The position numbers were made by a program, and so were the translations under genes. DNA of 64,000 nucleotides from Lachnospiraceae bacterium (GTDB taxonomy: Bacteria > Bacillota > Clostridia > Lachnospirales > Lachnospiraceae): NCBI GenBank assembly GCA_017473115.1, contig JAFUNC010000007.1, positions 1-64,000 of the forward strand. Reading direction: 5' to 3'. Below are positions 44,887 to 54,574 of this stretch, piece after piece; position 1 is the first letter of the stretch; the number at the start of each line of letters is the position of its first letter. Under the pieces are notes generated by a model, which was given only the letters and a program-made list of their open reading frames with translations, was not told where the DNA came from and made no database searches.

Positions 44887-45014
44887 CAGTTTTTTGTTTT
44901 ATTTTAATTAGTTTAACTGTTCAAACGCTTTAGACGCTCCCTTTTCTTCCTTCATATTATGCCTGCGATGCAAGTTGTCCTTTCAATTTCTCTATTTCCT
45001 GCTACAGGGCATGA

Positions 45015-45423
45015 ATTATCTTTTCCACATTACTTCGTTCTTCCGCATGCCCCAATTCTATTCCCTGGATCGGAAATCAAATTAAAAGCAGTTTATGTCG
45101 TGTATTTGGTGATAGTGTGCAGTATCAATGGAAAGAAAACGATAATAAATTTGTAGTTCCAGATGTATCTATGTTGAACGATACACCATTCTTGGCGGGT
45201 CGTTCAACTTGTAGATCGGGATGGAAATATAGAATGTCCCACATTACTTTTTTCATCAAACGGAAAACAGACGTCAAAGAATTGGATAGAGGAACAGCAG
45301 AAATTTGCATCCATAATGAATGCCAAGTTGATTCGTTTTGATTGTGGTCACTATATTCACCATTTTAAAAGTGAAGAAATAAGCAGTGAAATAAAAGAAT
45401 TTGTAAATAATTTGGATTGTTGA
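45015..45423 (+). pseudogene. Remnant of an alpha/beta hydrolase gene, frameshifted
   Basis: Two frames carry hydrolase-like sequence in succession. The first (about 45015-45220) reads IPWIGNQIKSSLCRVFGDSVQ and then VVPDVSMLNDTPF. The second (about 45217-45423) reads IECPTLLFSSNGKQTSKNW, then AKLIRFDCGHYIHHFKSEEI, ending in a stop at 45423. The last block has the strand-turn-His pattern of the catalytic histidine region. No start codon with a ribosome site, and no nucleophile elbow, remain upstream. I read it as a 5'-truncated, frameshifted remnant; the exact family is uncertain. Confidence 0.5.
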
Positions 45424-45434
45424 TAGGAGGATTT

Positions 45435-45860
45435 ATGAAAACATACATATACAGAATATGGCAATGTACATGGGGAATATTGCAGACTATTTTGGGTCTT
45501 GCATTATATATAAAGCATTATAAAAATAAACACTTTAGTTATCATGGAGCTGTTGTTACAGAATGGAATAGTAAAACGAGTATATCTCTTGGAATGTTTG
45601 TATTTGTTTCGGCTGAACCATTTTTTGTAAAGAAATATGAAGGACAGATAAGTGTGGCAGAACTTTCAAACAGGCTTTTGGTGCATGAATATGCTCATAC
45701 AATTCAATCACTTATACTTGGTCCCCTATATTTGCTTTTAATAGCGTATGGATTTACATATGTGAAATCAGAAAGTATTATTTACCCCATGATTATGCAC
45801 GGATTGAGCAATTTCTTTATGGTGGGAATTGGGTATATATTTATGGCTGTGATGAGTTGA
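45435..45860 (+). CDS. Small membrane protein with HEYAH motif, apparently fused to a CPBP-like C-terminus
   Basis: 141 residues. The first two thirds (RIWQCTWGILQTILG..., then SNRLLVHEYAHTIQSLILGPLY) match a clostridial membrane protein type with a zinc-peptidase-like HEYxHxxQS motif. From about residue 104 onward, AYGFTYVKSESIIYPMIMHGLSNFF resembles the C-terminal end of CPBP (CAAX-type) intramembrane proteases, in which P-M-I-x-H-G-L-x-N carries an active-site His. The two parts do not normally belong together, which suggests a deletion fusion. AGGAGGATTT precedes the ATG. The 265 bp after it hold no supported gene. Confidence 0.6.
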   Translation: MKTYIYRIWQCTWGILQTILGLALYIKHYKNKHFSYHGAVVTEWNSKTSISLGMFVFVSAEPFFVKKYEGQISVAELSNRLLVHEYAHTIQSLILGPLYLLLIAYGFTYVKSESIIYPMIMHGLSNFFMVGIGYIFMAVMS

Positions 45861-46055
45861 TATATAGTTAAGAGCATACCCAAATTTCAGTCTTACAGAG
45901 AGATTGAAAGCAACAGAAGATTTGAATTTTACGCATAGTTTAAGCCCTACATTATCGCTTTTTTATTGTGTAGGATGGGATATAATGGTGGTGGCGAGGA
46001 AAGTTAAAAATAGTGCATTGGATAATACATGTATTTACATAAAAATTATGTTGTG

Positions 46056-46084
46056 TTGACAGATGAGAGAAATAGTGGTATCAT
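46056..46084 (+). promoter_or_regulatory. Promoter of the tetR operon
   Basis: Perfect TTGACA, a 17-bp spacer and TATCAT. The predicted start point (about 46091) lies inside the palindrome at 46090-46105. Confidence 0.75.
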
Positions 46085-46089
46085 CAAAA

Positions 46090-46105
46090 GCGACTGATAG
46101 GTCAC
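46090..46105. promoter_or_regulatory. Putative TetR operator 1
   Basis: GCGACTGATAGGTCAC, an imperfect palindrome within a 26-bp block that recurs almost unchanged at 46761-46786. Confidence 0.65.
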
Positions 46106-46125
46106 TAATAAAAGCAGGAGTATTT

Positions 46126-46707
46126 ATGCAGGTACAAAAAGATTACATCCGAACTAGAATATTGGAATCCGCATTGGAAGAATTCAGTGCGAAGGGCTTT
46201 CGTAATGCTACTATGAGTTCTATTGCAGATAGTTGTAATATTAGTAAAAGTAATCTGTATCGATATTTTTTATCCAAGGAGGATATTTGTCATGAGATTT
46301 TAGCCAAGCCCTCTTGGGAAATTAAGAATGCCTTGAAGATTCTTACCGGTACAGAACTACTTATGTTTTCAAATGATGAAATTGCACAGCATATGACGGA
46401 AGCACTTTTTCCTGTTATGCTGAAATACAGGAAAGAAATGATGATTATCATTAGTTCTGATGCTCCGGAAGAGGGTGTGGCCTTAAAGCAGATGGTTGAG
46501 AAGGAATTGATGAAGAATTTTATTGCATTTGATCCACAGAGAACGCCGGAAGGTTTTGCGTCATCTTTGGTTAAAATGCTGATGGCCGGGATTGAGAATA
46601 TTTTGGTAAATCATATCTCCGATGAGAACATGAAAGAGCAACTTAATTCCTTGCTTCGCTATCACTTAAGAGGCGTACTTGCATTCTCAATGCTTAGGAA
46701 AGAGTAA
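46126..46707 (+). CDS. TetR/AcrR family transcriptional regulator
   Basis: 193 residues. The N-terminal HTH is RTRILESALEEFSAKGFRNATMSSIADSCNISKSNLYRYFLSKEDI, a clear TetR DNA-binding domain, and the C-terminal ligand domain is helical and divergent. The start at 46126 has GCAGGAG upstream; an earlier in-frame ATG (46063) would lie within the promoter. The regulator is probably autorepressed through the operator at its start point, and it likely controls the two downstream genes through the second operator. The ligand is unknown. Confidence 0.9.
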   Translation: MQVQKDYIRTRILESALEEFSAKGFRNATMSSIADSCNISKSNLYRYFLSKEDICHEILAKPSWEIKNALKILTGTELLMFSNDEIAQHMTEALFPVMLKYRKEMMIIISSDAPEEGVALKQMVEKELMKNFIAFDPQRTPEGFASSLVKMLMAGIENILVNHISDENMKEQLNSLLRYHLRGVLAFSMLRKE

Positions 46708-46764
46708 TGGAAGTTTGTGTATAAAAAGAGAGTTTTTCAAATTCTCTTTTTTTATAAGACAAAA

Positions 46765-46780
46765 GCGACTGTATAGTCAC
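46765..46780. promoter_or_regulatory. Putative TetR operator 2
   Basis: GCGACTGTATAGTCAC, a nearly perfect palindrome, 20 bp before the start codon of the acyltransferase-like gene. It shares the AAAAGCGACT...GTCACTAATAAA frame with operator 1. Confidence 0.7.
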
Positions 46781-46800
46781 TAATAAAGGGAGGGATAAAA

Positions 46801-47895
46801 TTGATAGATATATTATCATCCGAACGGATCAATACGGGCAGACAGTTCGAGGTTGACTGTATAAAGTTTTTTGCTATTTTTTATATGATTTGTATTCACG
46901 TTTATGAACAACTGGGTGCGTATGACTATCATAATATTGTGCCTGTGGGAGTATTCCGCAATGTAGTAGAGTTCCTTGGCGGACCGATGGCGGCACCGGT
47001 ATTTATGTTTACGATGGGAATCGGAATGGTTTATACGCGTCATAATTCCCCGAAGGAGTTTATAAAAAGAGGCTGGAAATTATTGTTTATGGGGTTCGCC
47101 CTAAATTTTTTCAGAGAAACCCTGCTTGAGATTTTGGGGAATCTTCTGCTTGGAATGGATTACAGTTTCGAGTATATTGCCGACGGCTTTTTAAATATTG
47201 ATATTTTACAGTTTGCCGGGATGACTTTTCTCATTGTGGGGCTTATGAAGAAAGCAGGAATCGGTATCGGAAAGATGCTGGTAATCGGAGCATTGTTTCA
47301 GGCTATTGGTATGTGGGCATCACATTTGACTTTTTCTTCAGTGATTTCCGGTAACCTACTTGGTCTTTTGTTACCGACGGGAGAGAAAGTAGCGTTTCCT
47401 TTTTCACTTTGGTGTCTTTATCCGTTTTTGGGAATTATTTTTGCAGAATATCTGCAAAGAGTATTGGATAAAAACAAATTTTATCGTATGCTTATTGTAA
47501 CAAGTGCGGTGGTTGCGATTGCATTTTCGTCCTGTTTGTGTTGGATGGAGTATGATATTCGTCATTTTTATGCATTGGCAGATAATTCGTATTATCGTCA
47601 AACGTTTATGAGCATACTTTGGATAATGCCGTTTGTTTTGCTTGCACTTGGTATCAGCCATTTTATCTTCCGAAGAATTGAGCAGACAAAAGCAGGATTT
47701 TTTATTCGTTTTTGCAGTCAGAATCTGAATACGATTTATATTATCCAATGGCTCTTAATTGCATGGATGGTTGCATTTGTTACCGCCATGGATATTGAAG
47801 CACAACTTCAGGCGACAGGGATTTTTCTTGTGGGATTTTTGGTATCTGTATCGGCAATCGGAATAACAACGGTATGGAAGCGAATTAGTAAGTAA
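46801..47895 (+). CDS. Multi-pass acyltransferase-like membrane protein (HGSNAT/DUF1624 or acyltransferase 3 type)
   Basis: 364 residues with about ten membrane helices. The N-terminus RQFEVDCIKFFAIFYMICIHVYEQLG, with a D and an H in the first helix, and PMAAPVFMFTMGIGMVYTRHNSPKEFIKRGWKLL in helices two and three, match membrane acyltransferases of the heparan-acetyltransferase/acyltransferase 3 superfamily. It starts at TTG 46801, with GGGAGG eight nt upstream. It sits behind a TetR operator and is followed 37 bp later by an aldo/keto reductase. The acyl acceptor is unknown. Confidence 0.8.
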   Translation: MIDILSSERINTGRQFEVDCIKFFAIFYMICIHVYEQLGAYDYHNIVPVGVFRNVVEFLGGPMAAPVFMFTMGIGMVYTRHNSPKEFIKRGWKLLFMGFALNFFRETLLEILGNLLLGMDYSFEYIADGFLNIDILQFAGMTFLIVGLMKKAGIGIGKMLVIGALFQAIGMWASHLTFSSVISGNLLGLLLPTGEKVAFPFSLWCLYPFLGIIFAEYLQRVLDKNKFYRMLIVTSAVVAIAFSSCLCWMEYDIRHFYALADNSYYRQTFMSILWIMPFVLLALGISHFIFRRIEQTKAGFFIRFCSQNLNTIYIIQWLLIAWMVAFVTAMDIEAQLQATGIFLVGFLVSVSAIGITTVWKRISK

Positions 47896-47932
47896 TGGAT
47901 ATTGCGGAGTAAGTAATAACGGAGGTACATGT

Positions 47933-48850
47933 ATGAAGGAAATAATGATTGGTACGTGGGCGTGGGGAACCGGAATAAATGGTTCATCCATGATTTTTGG
48001 TAAAAAACAGAATCCCGAACGATTGCGCGAGGCTTTTGCGGAAGCAGTAAAGCATGGTTTTTTGAGTTGGGATACGGCGGCCGTTTACGGTATGGGAACT
48101 TGTGAAACTCTTTTGGGAACGATGATAAACGAACGTAAAGATATTTTTATTTCAACGAAATTTGCTCCGGGTAAGTCATATAAACAAGGCGCATTGACGA
48201 AATCTTTTCATGAAAGTATGGAGCGGCTTGGAAGAAGTGAAGCGGACTTGTTCTGGATTCATATGCCGAATAATCTTGAATTAAATCTCGAGGAAGCAAT
48301 TCCTCTTATCAAAAACGGTAGCATTAAAAATATCGGAATATCCAATGTTTCCTTAGCGCATATTCAAAGTGCCGAGCGCATATTGCAAAAGGACGGATTA
48401 AAACTGGCAGCGGTACAGAATCATTTTAGTCTTTTAAGAAATGACCAGCAACCGATTATTGATTATTGCAACAGTAACGGTATTCAATATTATGCGTATA
48501 TGGTTTTGGAACAGGGGGCGCTTTCCGGTAAGTACAGTGCAAAAAATCATTTTCCCTTCTTTTCTTCAAGAAACTTTGCTTTTCCCAAGAGCAAATTTAA
48601 GAAGATTGAAAAGTTGCTTGCAATTATGAAAAATATAGCGGATAAATATGAAATTGATTCTTCGCAGATTCCGATTCTTTGGGCAATCAGCAAGGGGACG
48701 ATTCCTATTGTGGGAATTACCAAACCGTCCCACGCGACTAAACTTGCTGAGGCGATGGAAGTTTCGCTGACGCAAGAAGAATTGGATTTGATTGAAAAAG
48801 AAGCGACAGCAACCGGTATCCGACAGCAGGGAACCTGGGAGCCGCAATAG
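47933..48850 (+). CDS. Aldo/keto reductase
   Basis: 305 residues; an NAD(P)H-dependent (alpha/beta)8-barrel oxidoreductase. The catalytic tetrad is visible: Asp in FLSWDTAAVYGMG, Tyr in the same segment, Lys in FISTKFAP, and His in DLFWIHMPNN. The C-terminal cofactor segment is IPIVGITKPSHATKLAEA. GGAGGTACATGT precedes the ATG. It is the last gene of the TetR-controlled unit and ends at a strong shared terminator. Confidence 0.92.
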   Translation: MKEIMIGTWAWGTGINGSSMIFGKKQNPERLREAFAEAVKHGFLSWDTAAVYGMGTCETLLGTMINERKDIFISTKFAPGKSYKQGALTKSFHESMERLGRSEADLFWIHMPNNLELNLEEAIPLIKNGSIKNIGISNVSLAHIQSAERILQKDGLKLAAVQNHFSLLRNDQQPIIDYCNSNGIQYYAYMVLEQGALSGKYSAKNHFPFFSSRNFAFPKSKFKKIEKLLAIMKNIADKYEIDSSQIPILWAISKGTIPIVGITKPSHATKLAEAMEVSLTQEELDLIEKEATATGIRQQGTWEPQ

Positions 48851-48867
48851 TTTTTGGATATAAAAAA

Positions 48868-48895
48868 GAGGCATAGGATGAAGTCCTATGCCTCT
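48868..48895. terminator. Bidirectional terminator between the aldo/keto reductase and pfp
   Basis: GAGGCATAGGA pairs perfectly with TCCTATGCCTC around a 5-nt loop. The minus strand ends in TTTTTT; the plus strand is followed by ATTGTTTTTG. Confidence 0.9.
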
Positions 48896-48932
48896 CATTG
48901 TTTTTGTTTATTTTTATCAAATCAACTTTTAC

Positions 48933-50594
48933 TTATTTCGCCTGTTCAAGAGCAAGTGTTACAGTTGTGATGTCGCATACTTCTGCGGGTCCGTAGTACT
49001 GGATAGCACCGGGATATACGAAGCATGTTTCAACTGCCCATTCGTCACGGTTCGCTTCGAAGAATTTGAAAGGAGCACCATCTAATTCTACTAAAGCTTT
49101 CTTAATAACGGGCTTGTCTTCGCCATGTCTTCTTTCGATGTTCATCATCTTAGTGATAGGCATACCACCTGCAACCCATTCATTAGCGGGTTTAGAAAGG
49201 TTGGAAATCTTAGATAAGTATCCGTTGTAGCCGTACTGGATCAACATAAATGCGTTGTATCCCAGGGAGTAGCAGTAGTCTGAGTCGAAGTTTGAAGGGA
49301 ATGCACATCTTCCTTCGTATCCTAAGAAGTGGTGAAGTGCGCTGAATTTGCCCTTGTATGTGCCTGCTGCCTTACGTGCTGCCAACTTATCAGCAACCAT
49401 AGCAGAGAATAATTTCTCAGATTCGATAAGGGATACCTGTACGTTTCCGTGAGGATCTCTTTCTAAGAATAACTGCTGCTGGATTGCCTGAGGAAGGATT
49501 GCAAATACATCCATAGATTCCTTAGTTAAACCATTCTGGATAAATGCATACTTCTCATCCCATGTAGGAAGAGCGTTGAATGCATCTGCCTTGCTGCCTG
49601 CAAGGAGTTCGTTGATTTCGTGAATCAATACAGAGAATTCAGGAACGAATTCTACAACACCTTCGGGGATAATAGCAACACCGAAGTTCCAGCCTTTTGC
49701 TGCTCTCTTTTCAACTGAATCAGCAATGTAATCAGCAATCTGAGAAAGTGACATCTTCTTAGCAGCAACTTCTTCTGATACTAAACAGATGTTAGGCTGT
49801 GTTTCAAGAGCACATTCCAAAGCTACGTGAGAAGCAGAACGGCCCATAACTTTTACGAAGTGCCAGTACTTCTTAGCTGAGTTAGCATCTCTTTCGATGT
49901 TACCGATGATTTCGCTGTATGTCTTAGTAGCGGTATCGAAACCGAATGAGCATTCAATGTCTTCGTTCTTTAAGTCACCGTCGATTGTCTTAGGACATCC
50001 GATAACCTGTACACCTGTGTTGTTAGCTGCAAAGTATTCAGCAAGAACAGCAGCGTTTGTGTTAGAGTCGTCACCACCGATGATAACAACAGCTGTGATG
50101 CCGTGCTTCTTGCAAACTTCTGCAACGATAGCGAACTGTTCTTTGGTTTCCAATTTGGTTCTACCGGAACCGATGATATCGAAACCACCTGTGTTTCTGA
50201 ACTTGTTGATGTATTCGTCATCAAAGATTAAGTAATCATCTTCGATCAAACCGCTGGGGCCGCCCTTGAAGCCGTATAATTCGTTTTCAGGGTTTGTAGC
50301 CTTTAAAGCGTCATATAAACCACAGATAACATTGTGTCCGCCGGGAGCCTGTCCACCGGAGAGGATAACACCTACAATCTGCTTCTTAGCAACAGATGTG
50401 TTCTGGCCCTTCTGGAAAGTGATTTCTTTTTTACCATAGGTGTTGGGGAAAAGTTCTTTGATCTTTTCCTGATCAGCTACGCTCTGAGTTTCTGCACCTT
50501 CGCTTACGCAAATGTCAGCAATACCGTTTCTTAACATTGCGGGAAGCTTGGGAGAATACTCGTATCTTGCTTTCTGTAATGATGAAATTTTCAT
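48933..50594 (-). CDS. pfp: Diphosphate--fructose-6-phosphate 1-phosphotransferase (PPi-PFK)
   Basis: A 553-residue, plant-type long PPi-dependent phosphofructokinase, reversible and used in glycolysis instead of, or beside, the ATP enzyme. [16 protein letters not shown] is the nucleotide-loop equivalent. GGDDSNTNA, with Asp where the ATP enzymes have Gly, marks PPi specificity. PKTIDGDL and [13 protein letters not shown] are the substrate-binding motifs. AAGGAGACG precedes the ATG. Codon use looks strongly biased toward preferred codons, in line with high expression. It forms a single-gene unit. Confidence 0.96.
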   Translation of the reverse strand: MKISSLQKARYEYSPKLPAMLRNGIADICVSEGAETQSVADQEKIKELFPNTYGKKEITFQKGQNTSVAKKQIVGVILSGGQAPGGHNVICGLYDALKATNPENELYGFKGGPSGLIEDDYLIFDDEYINKFRNTGGFDIIGSGRTKLETKEQFAIVAEVCKKHGITAVVIIGGDDSNTNAAVLAEYFAANNTGVQVIGCPKTIDGDLKNEDIECSFGFDTATKTYSEIIGNIERDANSAKKYWHFVKVMGRSASHVALECALETQPNICLVSEEVAAKKMSLSQIADYIADSVEKRAAKGWNFGVAIIPEGVVEFVPEFSVLIHEINELLAGSKADAFNALPTWDEKYAFIQNGLTKESMDVFAILPQAIQQQLFLERDPHGNVQVSLIESEKLFSAMVADKLAARKAAGTYKGKFSALHHFLGYEGRCAFPSNFDSDYCYSLGYNAFMLIQYGYNGYLSKISNLSKPANEWVAGGMPITKMMNIERRHGEDKPVIKKALVELDGAPFKFFEANRDEWAVETCFVYPGAIQYYGPAEVCDITTVTLALEQAK

Positions 50595-50829
50595 AACTAC
50601 GTCTCCTTTATGTAATATTTAATTTTTAACTCAACCCTCATTTTAATATATTTTAAAGGTAAAGTAAACCATTGAAATAAGGAAAAACATACTTTTTTAG
50701 GGAACATCTGCCGTAATAAAACACTTTTGGGTTAAAGTTTTTTATTTTGTCGAAAGAAGTAACTTTTCAAATGATAATTTTAGTGGTTTAATATTCTTGG
50801 AACAGTTAATTTGTGTTAAGAGGGATAAA

Positions 50830-52176
50830 ATGAAGAATTTACGTTTTTTGGAGTACATCATAAGAGAAGCGCCTATGCAGCATTTTATATTTCAATTGGC
50901 ATGTCTTGCTGTAGTTTTGTATGTGGCGATTTCCTATAACGGTGAAAAGAAGAGACAGAAGACAGAGGTGAACAGTCCTTGGTTTGAAACCTTACTGGGC
51001 GTTGCCGTGTTCAGCATTATATTCGACGGGCTATCAGCGTATACCGTCAATAATTTGGACAAGGTAGCGGAATGGATAAATACGGTTGCGCATGCGGGCT
51101 ACCTGATTGGTTTGGTTGCGTTGATTTTTACCATGTTTATGTATATTTTACATATCACGGATTCTTTTCCGAAGCACTGGTGGTCTAAATTGCTTTTATA
51201 TGGTCCTTTTGTAGCAATTTTGATTGTGGTGGTGGCATTCATCGGAGAATTGGAGTATTGCGTTTCAAACATCAGCAACTATGCTATGGGTATTTCGGCA
51301 TATACCTGCTTTATTACGGCGGGGCTGTATTTGCTGTTTTCACTCTTTAAATTTATCCAGGGTTGGAAATACATAGAGAAAAAGAAACGATACAGTATCA
51401 GTTTATTTATCGGTGCGGTTTTTGTGGTAACCCTTGTAAAAGTAATTTATACGGAACTTTTGATTACAGCCATCGCACCGGCGTTGTTTGTGCTTGGTGT
51501 TTATATCAATCAGGAGAATCCTGTTTTAAAAGAACTGGCGCATTATCAATCTGAAATGATTATGGGATTTGCGACTTTGGTGGAGAGCCGTGATGACAGC
51601 ACCGGAGGACATGTCAGAAGGACAAGTCAATATGTGGAACTTTTGGCCGGCGGATTGCGAAGCAAAGGATATTACAGGAAAATATTAACCAGGGATTATA
51701 TGCATAATCTGATTATGGCAGCGCCGATGCATGATATCGGTAAAATATCCATTCCGGATGAAGTGTTGCAAAAGCCGGGGAAACTTACGGATGATGAGTT
51801 TGAAACCATGAAACTGCATACGGTAAGCGGAAGTAAAATCATTCAGGACACCTTTGGACATATGGAGGACGAGCAGTATAAAAATATGGCCTATGAGGTG
51901 ACCCGTTATCACCATGAAAAGTGGAACGGACAAGGCTATCCGGAAGGAAAAAAAGGCAAGGAGATTCCATTGTGTGCCCGTATTATGGCAATTGCAGATG
52001 TGTTTGATGCGGTTTCGGAGAAACGCTGTTATCGTGATGCAATGCCGTTGGATGAGTGCTTTCGGATTATTGAAGACGGTAAAGGGACTTCTTTTGAACC
52101 TGCGTTGGTGGATGTGTTCTTGAGTTTACGTCCTCAGGTGGAAGCCATTTACAAAGATATCCAGCATGCGAAGTAG
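50830..52176 (+). CDS. HD-GYP domain c-di-GMP phosphodiesterase with multi-pass membrane N-terminus
   Basis: 448 residues. Residues 1-230 hold about seven helices (QLACLAVVLYVAIS..., then LFIGAVFVVTLVKVIYTELLITA) resembling the 7TM sensor region of some histidine kinases. The HD-GYP domain follows, with MHDIGKISIPDEVLQKPGKL, RYHHEKWNGQGYPEGKKG and IADVFDAVSEKRCYRDA, all catalytic residues intact. It should degrade c-di-GMP to pGpG/GMP in response to a membrane signal. The start at 50830 has GAGGGA upstream; a TTG at 50797 is less likely. A terminator follows. Confidence 0.9.
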   Translation: MKNLRFLEYIIREAPMQHFIFQLACLAVVLYVAISYNGEKKRQKTEVNSPWFETLLGVAVFSIIFDGLSAYTVNNLDKVAEWINTVAHAGYLIGLVALIFTMFMYILHITDSFPKHWWSKLLLYGPFVAILIVVVAFIGELEYCVSNISNYAMGISAYTCFITAGLYLLFSLFKFIQGWKYIEKKKRYSISLFIGAVFVVTLVKVIYTELLITAIAPALFVLGVYINQENPVLKELAHYQSEMIMGFATLVESRDDSTGGHVRRTSQYVELLAGGLRSKGYYRKILTRDYMHNLIMAAPMHDIGKISIPDEVLQKPGKLTDDEFETMKLHTVSGSKIIQDTFGHMEDEQYKNMAYEVTRYHHEKWNGQGYPEGKKGKEIPLCARIMAIADVFDAVSEKRCYRDAMPLDECFRIIEDGKGTSFEPALVDVFLSLRPQVEAIYKDIQHAK

Positions 52177-52190
52177 ATTATGTACAGATG

Positions 52191-52217
52191 AAATCTTTCC
52201 GGAAGGGGAAGATTTTT
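52191..52217 (+). terminator. Terminator after the HD-GYP gene
   Basis: AATCTTTCC pairs with GGGGAAGATT around a 4-nt loop, followed by TTTTG. Confidence 0.65.
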
Positions 52218-52321
52218 GTAAGATATGGATTTTGTTGCATTGTGGCAGAATCGAAATCGTGCTATGATGTTATTGGTGTAAAATTAAGATATAAAATATA
52301 TAAAAAACAAGGAGGCTAAAG

Positions 52322-53695
52322 ATGAGTAACAAAACACAAGATGCAGTTTACAATGCGAAAGAACTTGGCGCAGGTAAGGTTATGGTTTTAGGACTTCAGC
52401 ACATGTTCGCTATGTTCGGAGCAACGGTTTTAGTACCGATTCTCACAGGTTTGAATGTTTCCACAACCCTTTTATTTGCCGGGTTGGGAACCCTTTTATT
52501 CCACTTGTTGACCAAGGGTAAAGTTCCCGCGTTCTTAGGTTCTTCCTTTGCATTTTTAGGCGGATATTTTGCAATTGCGCCTATGATTGACGGAAAGAGT
52601 AACGTTGAAATGATTCCCTATGCCTGCTTTGGTGTGGCTTGTGCAGGTTTGGTTTATCTGGTAATGGCACTGTTATTCAAACTTTTTACGGCAGGAAAGG
52701 TTATGAGATTCTTCCCGCCCATTGTTACAGGCCCCATTATCATTGCAATCGGTTTGACACTTTCGCAGTCTGCGATTGATAACTGTGCAACCAACTGGTT
52801 GATTGCATCTGTTGCAATTATTGTTGTTATTCTTTGTAATATATTTGGTAAGGGTATGATTAAAATCATCCCCATTTTGATTGGTGTAGTTGCGTCTTAT
52901 CTTGTGGCAGTATGTTTGGGTCAGGTAGATTTTACCGGTGTAAAAGAGGCAGCTTGGGTAGGCATTCCTATTGTAAAGGAAATGACTGTTTTAGGTATGT
53001 TCGGAGATAACTTTGACGCGTCTTTAATGATTACCGCGGTTGTTACAATTGTGCCTATCGCATTGGCAACCATCGTAGAACATATCGGTGATATTTCGGC
53101 AATTTCTTCTACAGTAGGAAGAAATTATATTAAGGATCCCGGACTTCACAGAACTTTACTCGGTGATGGTCTTGCAACTACAATGGCAGCATTATTCGGT
53201 GCTCCCGCAAATACAACTTACGGTGAGAATACAGGTGTTTTAAATCTTTCCAAGGTTTACGATCCTATGGTAGTAAGGCTGGCAGCATGTTTTGCAATTT
53301 TCTTTTCTTTCTGTCCGAAGTTTGCGGCAGTAATTCAGTCAATGCCTGCGGCAACCGTTGGTGGTATTTCTTTAATCCTTTACGGTATGATTTCTGCAGT
53401 CGGTGTTCGTAATGTGGTAGAAAATCAGGTTGACTTTACCAAGACACGTAATGTTATTATTGCAGCATTGATTTTGGTACTTGCTATTGGTATCAATTAC
53501 AGCGCGGCAGGTGCTATTTCGTTCTCTATCGGAAGCATTACCATCAGCCTTTCCGGTCTTGCAGTTGGTGCATTGGTTGGTATCATTATGAATGCAATTC
53601 TTCCGGGCAAGGATTATAACTTTGATGAAGAGAAGCCCGATGATACAGGCGTGAATTTCGAAGTGGGACAGACACGTTCTGCGAAGAGCGAATAA
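52322..53695 (+). CDS. uraA: Uracil/xanthine permease (NCS2 family), probable uracil permease
   Basis: 457 residues with 14 helices. The NCS2 signatures are FLGSSFAFLGGYFAIAPM in the first third and NTTYGENTGVLNLSKVYDP (with Glu and Asn ligands), followed by AATVGGISLILYGMISAVGVRN. NTTYGENTG is characteristic of uracil-type members. AAGGAGG precedes the ATG. It faces the upp gene across a terminator, so uptake and salvage of uracil are encoded together. I see no PyrR-binding loop or purine riboswitch in the 105 bp upstream. Confidence 0.92.
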   Translation: MSNKTQDAVYNAKELGAGKVMVLGLQHMFAMFGATVLVPILTGLNVSTTLLFAGLGTLLFHLLTKGKVPAFLGSSFAFLGGYFAIAPMIDGKSNVEMIPYACFGVACAGLVYLVMALLFKLFTAGKVMRFFPPIVTGPIIIAIGLTLSQSAIDNCATNWLIASVAIIVVILCNIFGKGMIKIIPILIGVVASYLVAVCLGQVDFTGVKEAAWVGIPIVKEMTVLGMFGDNFDASLMITAVVTIVPIALATIVEHIGDISAISSTVGRNYIKDPGLHRTLLGDGLATTMAALFGAPANTTYGENTGVLNLSKVYDPMVVRLAACFAIFFSFCPKFAAVIQSMPAATVGGISLILYGMISAVGVRNVVENQVDFTKTRNVIIAALILVLAIGINYSAAGAISFSIGSITISLSGLAVGALVGIIMNAILPGKDYNFDEEKPDDTGVNFEVGQTRSAKSE

Positions 53696-53718
53696 ATATT
53701 AATTATTATAAAAATATA

Positions 53719-53754
53719 AGGCGTTACCTCGATGAAAGAGATAACGCCTTTTTT
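53719..53754 (+). terminator. Terminator between uraA and upp
   Basis: AAGGCGTTA.CTC pairs with GAG.TAACGCCTT, followed by TTTTTATATAT. It may also serve upp from the other side. Confidence 0.85.
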
Positions 53755-53762
53755 ATATATTT

Positions 53763-54404
53763 TTACTTTGTACCGAAGATTCTGTCTCCTGCATCGCCCA
53801 AACCGGGAAGTATGTAGGCCTTTTCATTTAAACCACGGTCTAAGTTGCCGACATAAATTTTAACATCGGGATGTGCGGTCATTAACTTCTCAAGACCTTC
53901 GGGTGCTGCGATGACACAAAGGAAGTTAATGTCTTTTCCGCCGCGTTGTTTGATAAAATCTATGGCTGCAATGGCAGAACCGCCGGTTGCAAGCATGGGG
54001 TCTACGACAAAAATTTTTCTCTGGTCTATGGCAGAAGGTAGCTTACAGTAGTATTCCTGAGGTTCAAAGGTTTCTTCATCACGATAAAGACCGATGTGAC
54101 CGACTTTGGCTGTGGGCATTAATTTTAATAAGCCGCCTACCAAGCCTAAACCTGCTCGTAAAATAGGCACGATTGCCTGCTTTTTACCCGCGATAACAGG
54201 GCACTTGGCTACTTCTAAAGGAGTCTCAATATCCACTTCTTCAATTTCCAAATCTCTTAATGCTTCATAGCCGATTAACATTGCGATTTCTTCCACGATG
54301 GCGCGGAATTCATTGGTTCCGGTGTTTTTATTACGGAGCATAGAGATTTTGTGTTTGATCAAAGGATGATCACAAATCATTACATTTTCATTTCCGTTGT
54401 ACAT
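53763..54404 (-). CDS. upp: Uracil phosphoribosyltransferase
   Basis: 213 residues. It converts uracil and PRPP to UMP. Family motifs: [28 protein letters not shown] at the N-terminus, [19 protein letters not shown], the PRPP loop [19 protein letters not shown], and the C-terminal [23 protein letters not shown], including the uracil-binding G-D-A-G-D. The start at 54404 has AAAGGAAG upstream; residues further upstream are not family-like. Confidence 0.97.
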   Translation of the reverse strand: MYNGNENVMICDHPLIKHKISMLRNKNTGTNEFRAIVEEIAMLIGYEALRDLEIEEVDIETPLEVAKCPVIAGKKQAIVPILRAGLGLVGGLLKLMPTAKVGHIGLYRDEETFEPQEYYCKLPSAIDQRKIFVVDPMLATGGSAIAAIDFIKQRGGKDINFLCVIAAPEGLEKLMTAHPDVKIYVGNLDRGLNEKAYILPGLGDAGDRIFGTK

Positions 54405-54509
54405 AATGGTGCTTCCTTTCTTTGGTTTTGGTCTTTTATTATATTCTACTATATTTTGTCCGATTTTCAAGATTGGAACCGCAGTTTTTTATGATTATAT
54501 AAAATGATT

Positions 54510-54556
54510 TTGCAACAGAGTTCACAATATGATATAATACCTATTGACTTAATAGG
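54510..54556 (+). promoter_or_regulatory. Rrf2 gene promoter with inverted-repeat operator
   Basis: TTGCAA (54510-54515), a 17-bp spacer and TATAAT (54533-54538). Immediately after is CCTATT-GACTT-AATAGG (54540-54556), a perfect 6-5-6 inverted repeat over the transcription start, where bound protein would repress. Confidence 0.75.
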
Positions 54557-54574
54557 ATATGTTGGAGGTATAGT

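Noticed and set aside
45861..46055. Open frame through the gap before tetR
   Set aside because: Composition and translation look non-coding, with no start site and no recognisable motif.
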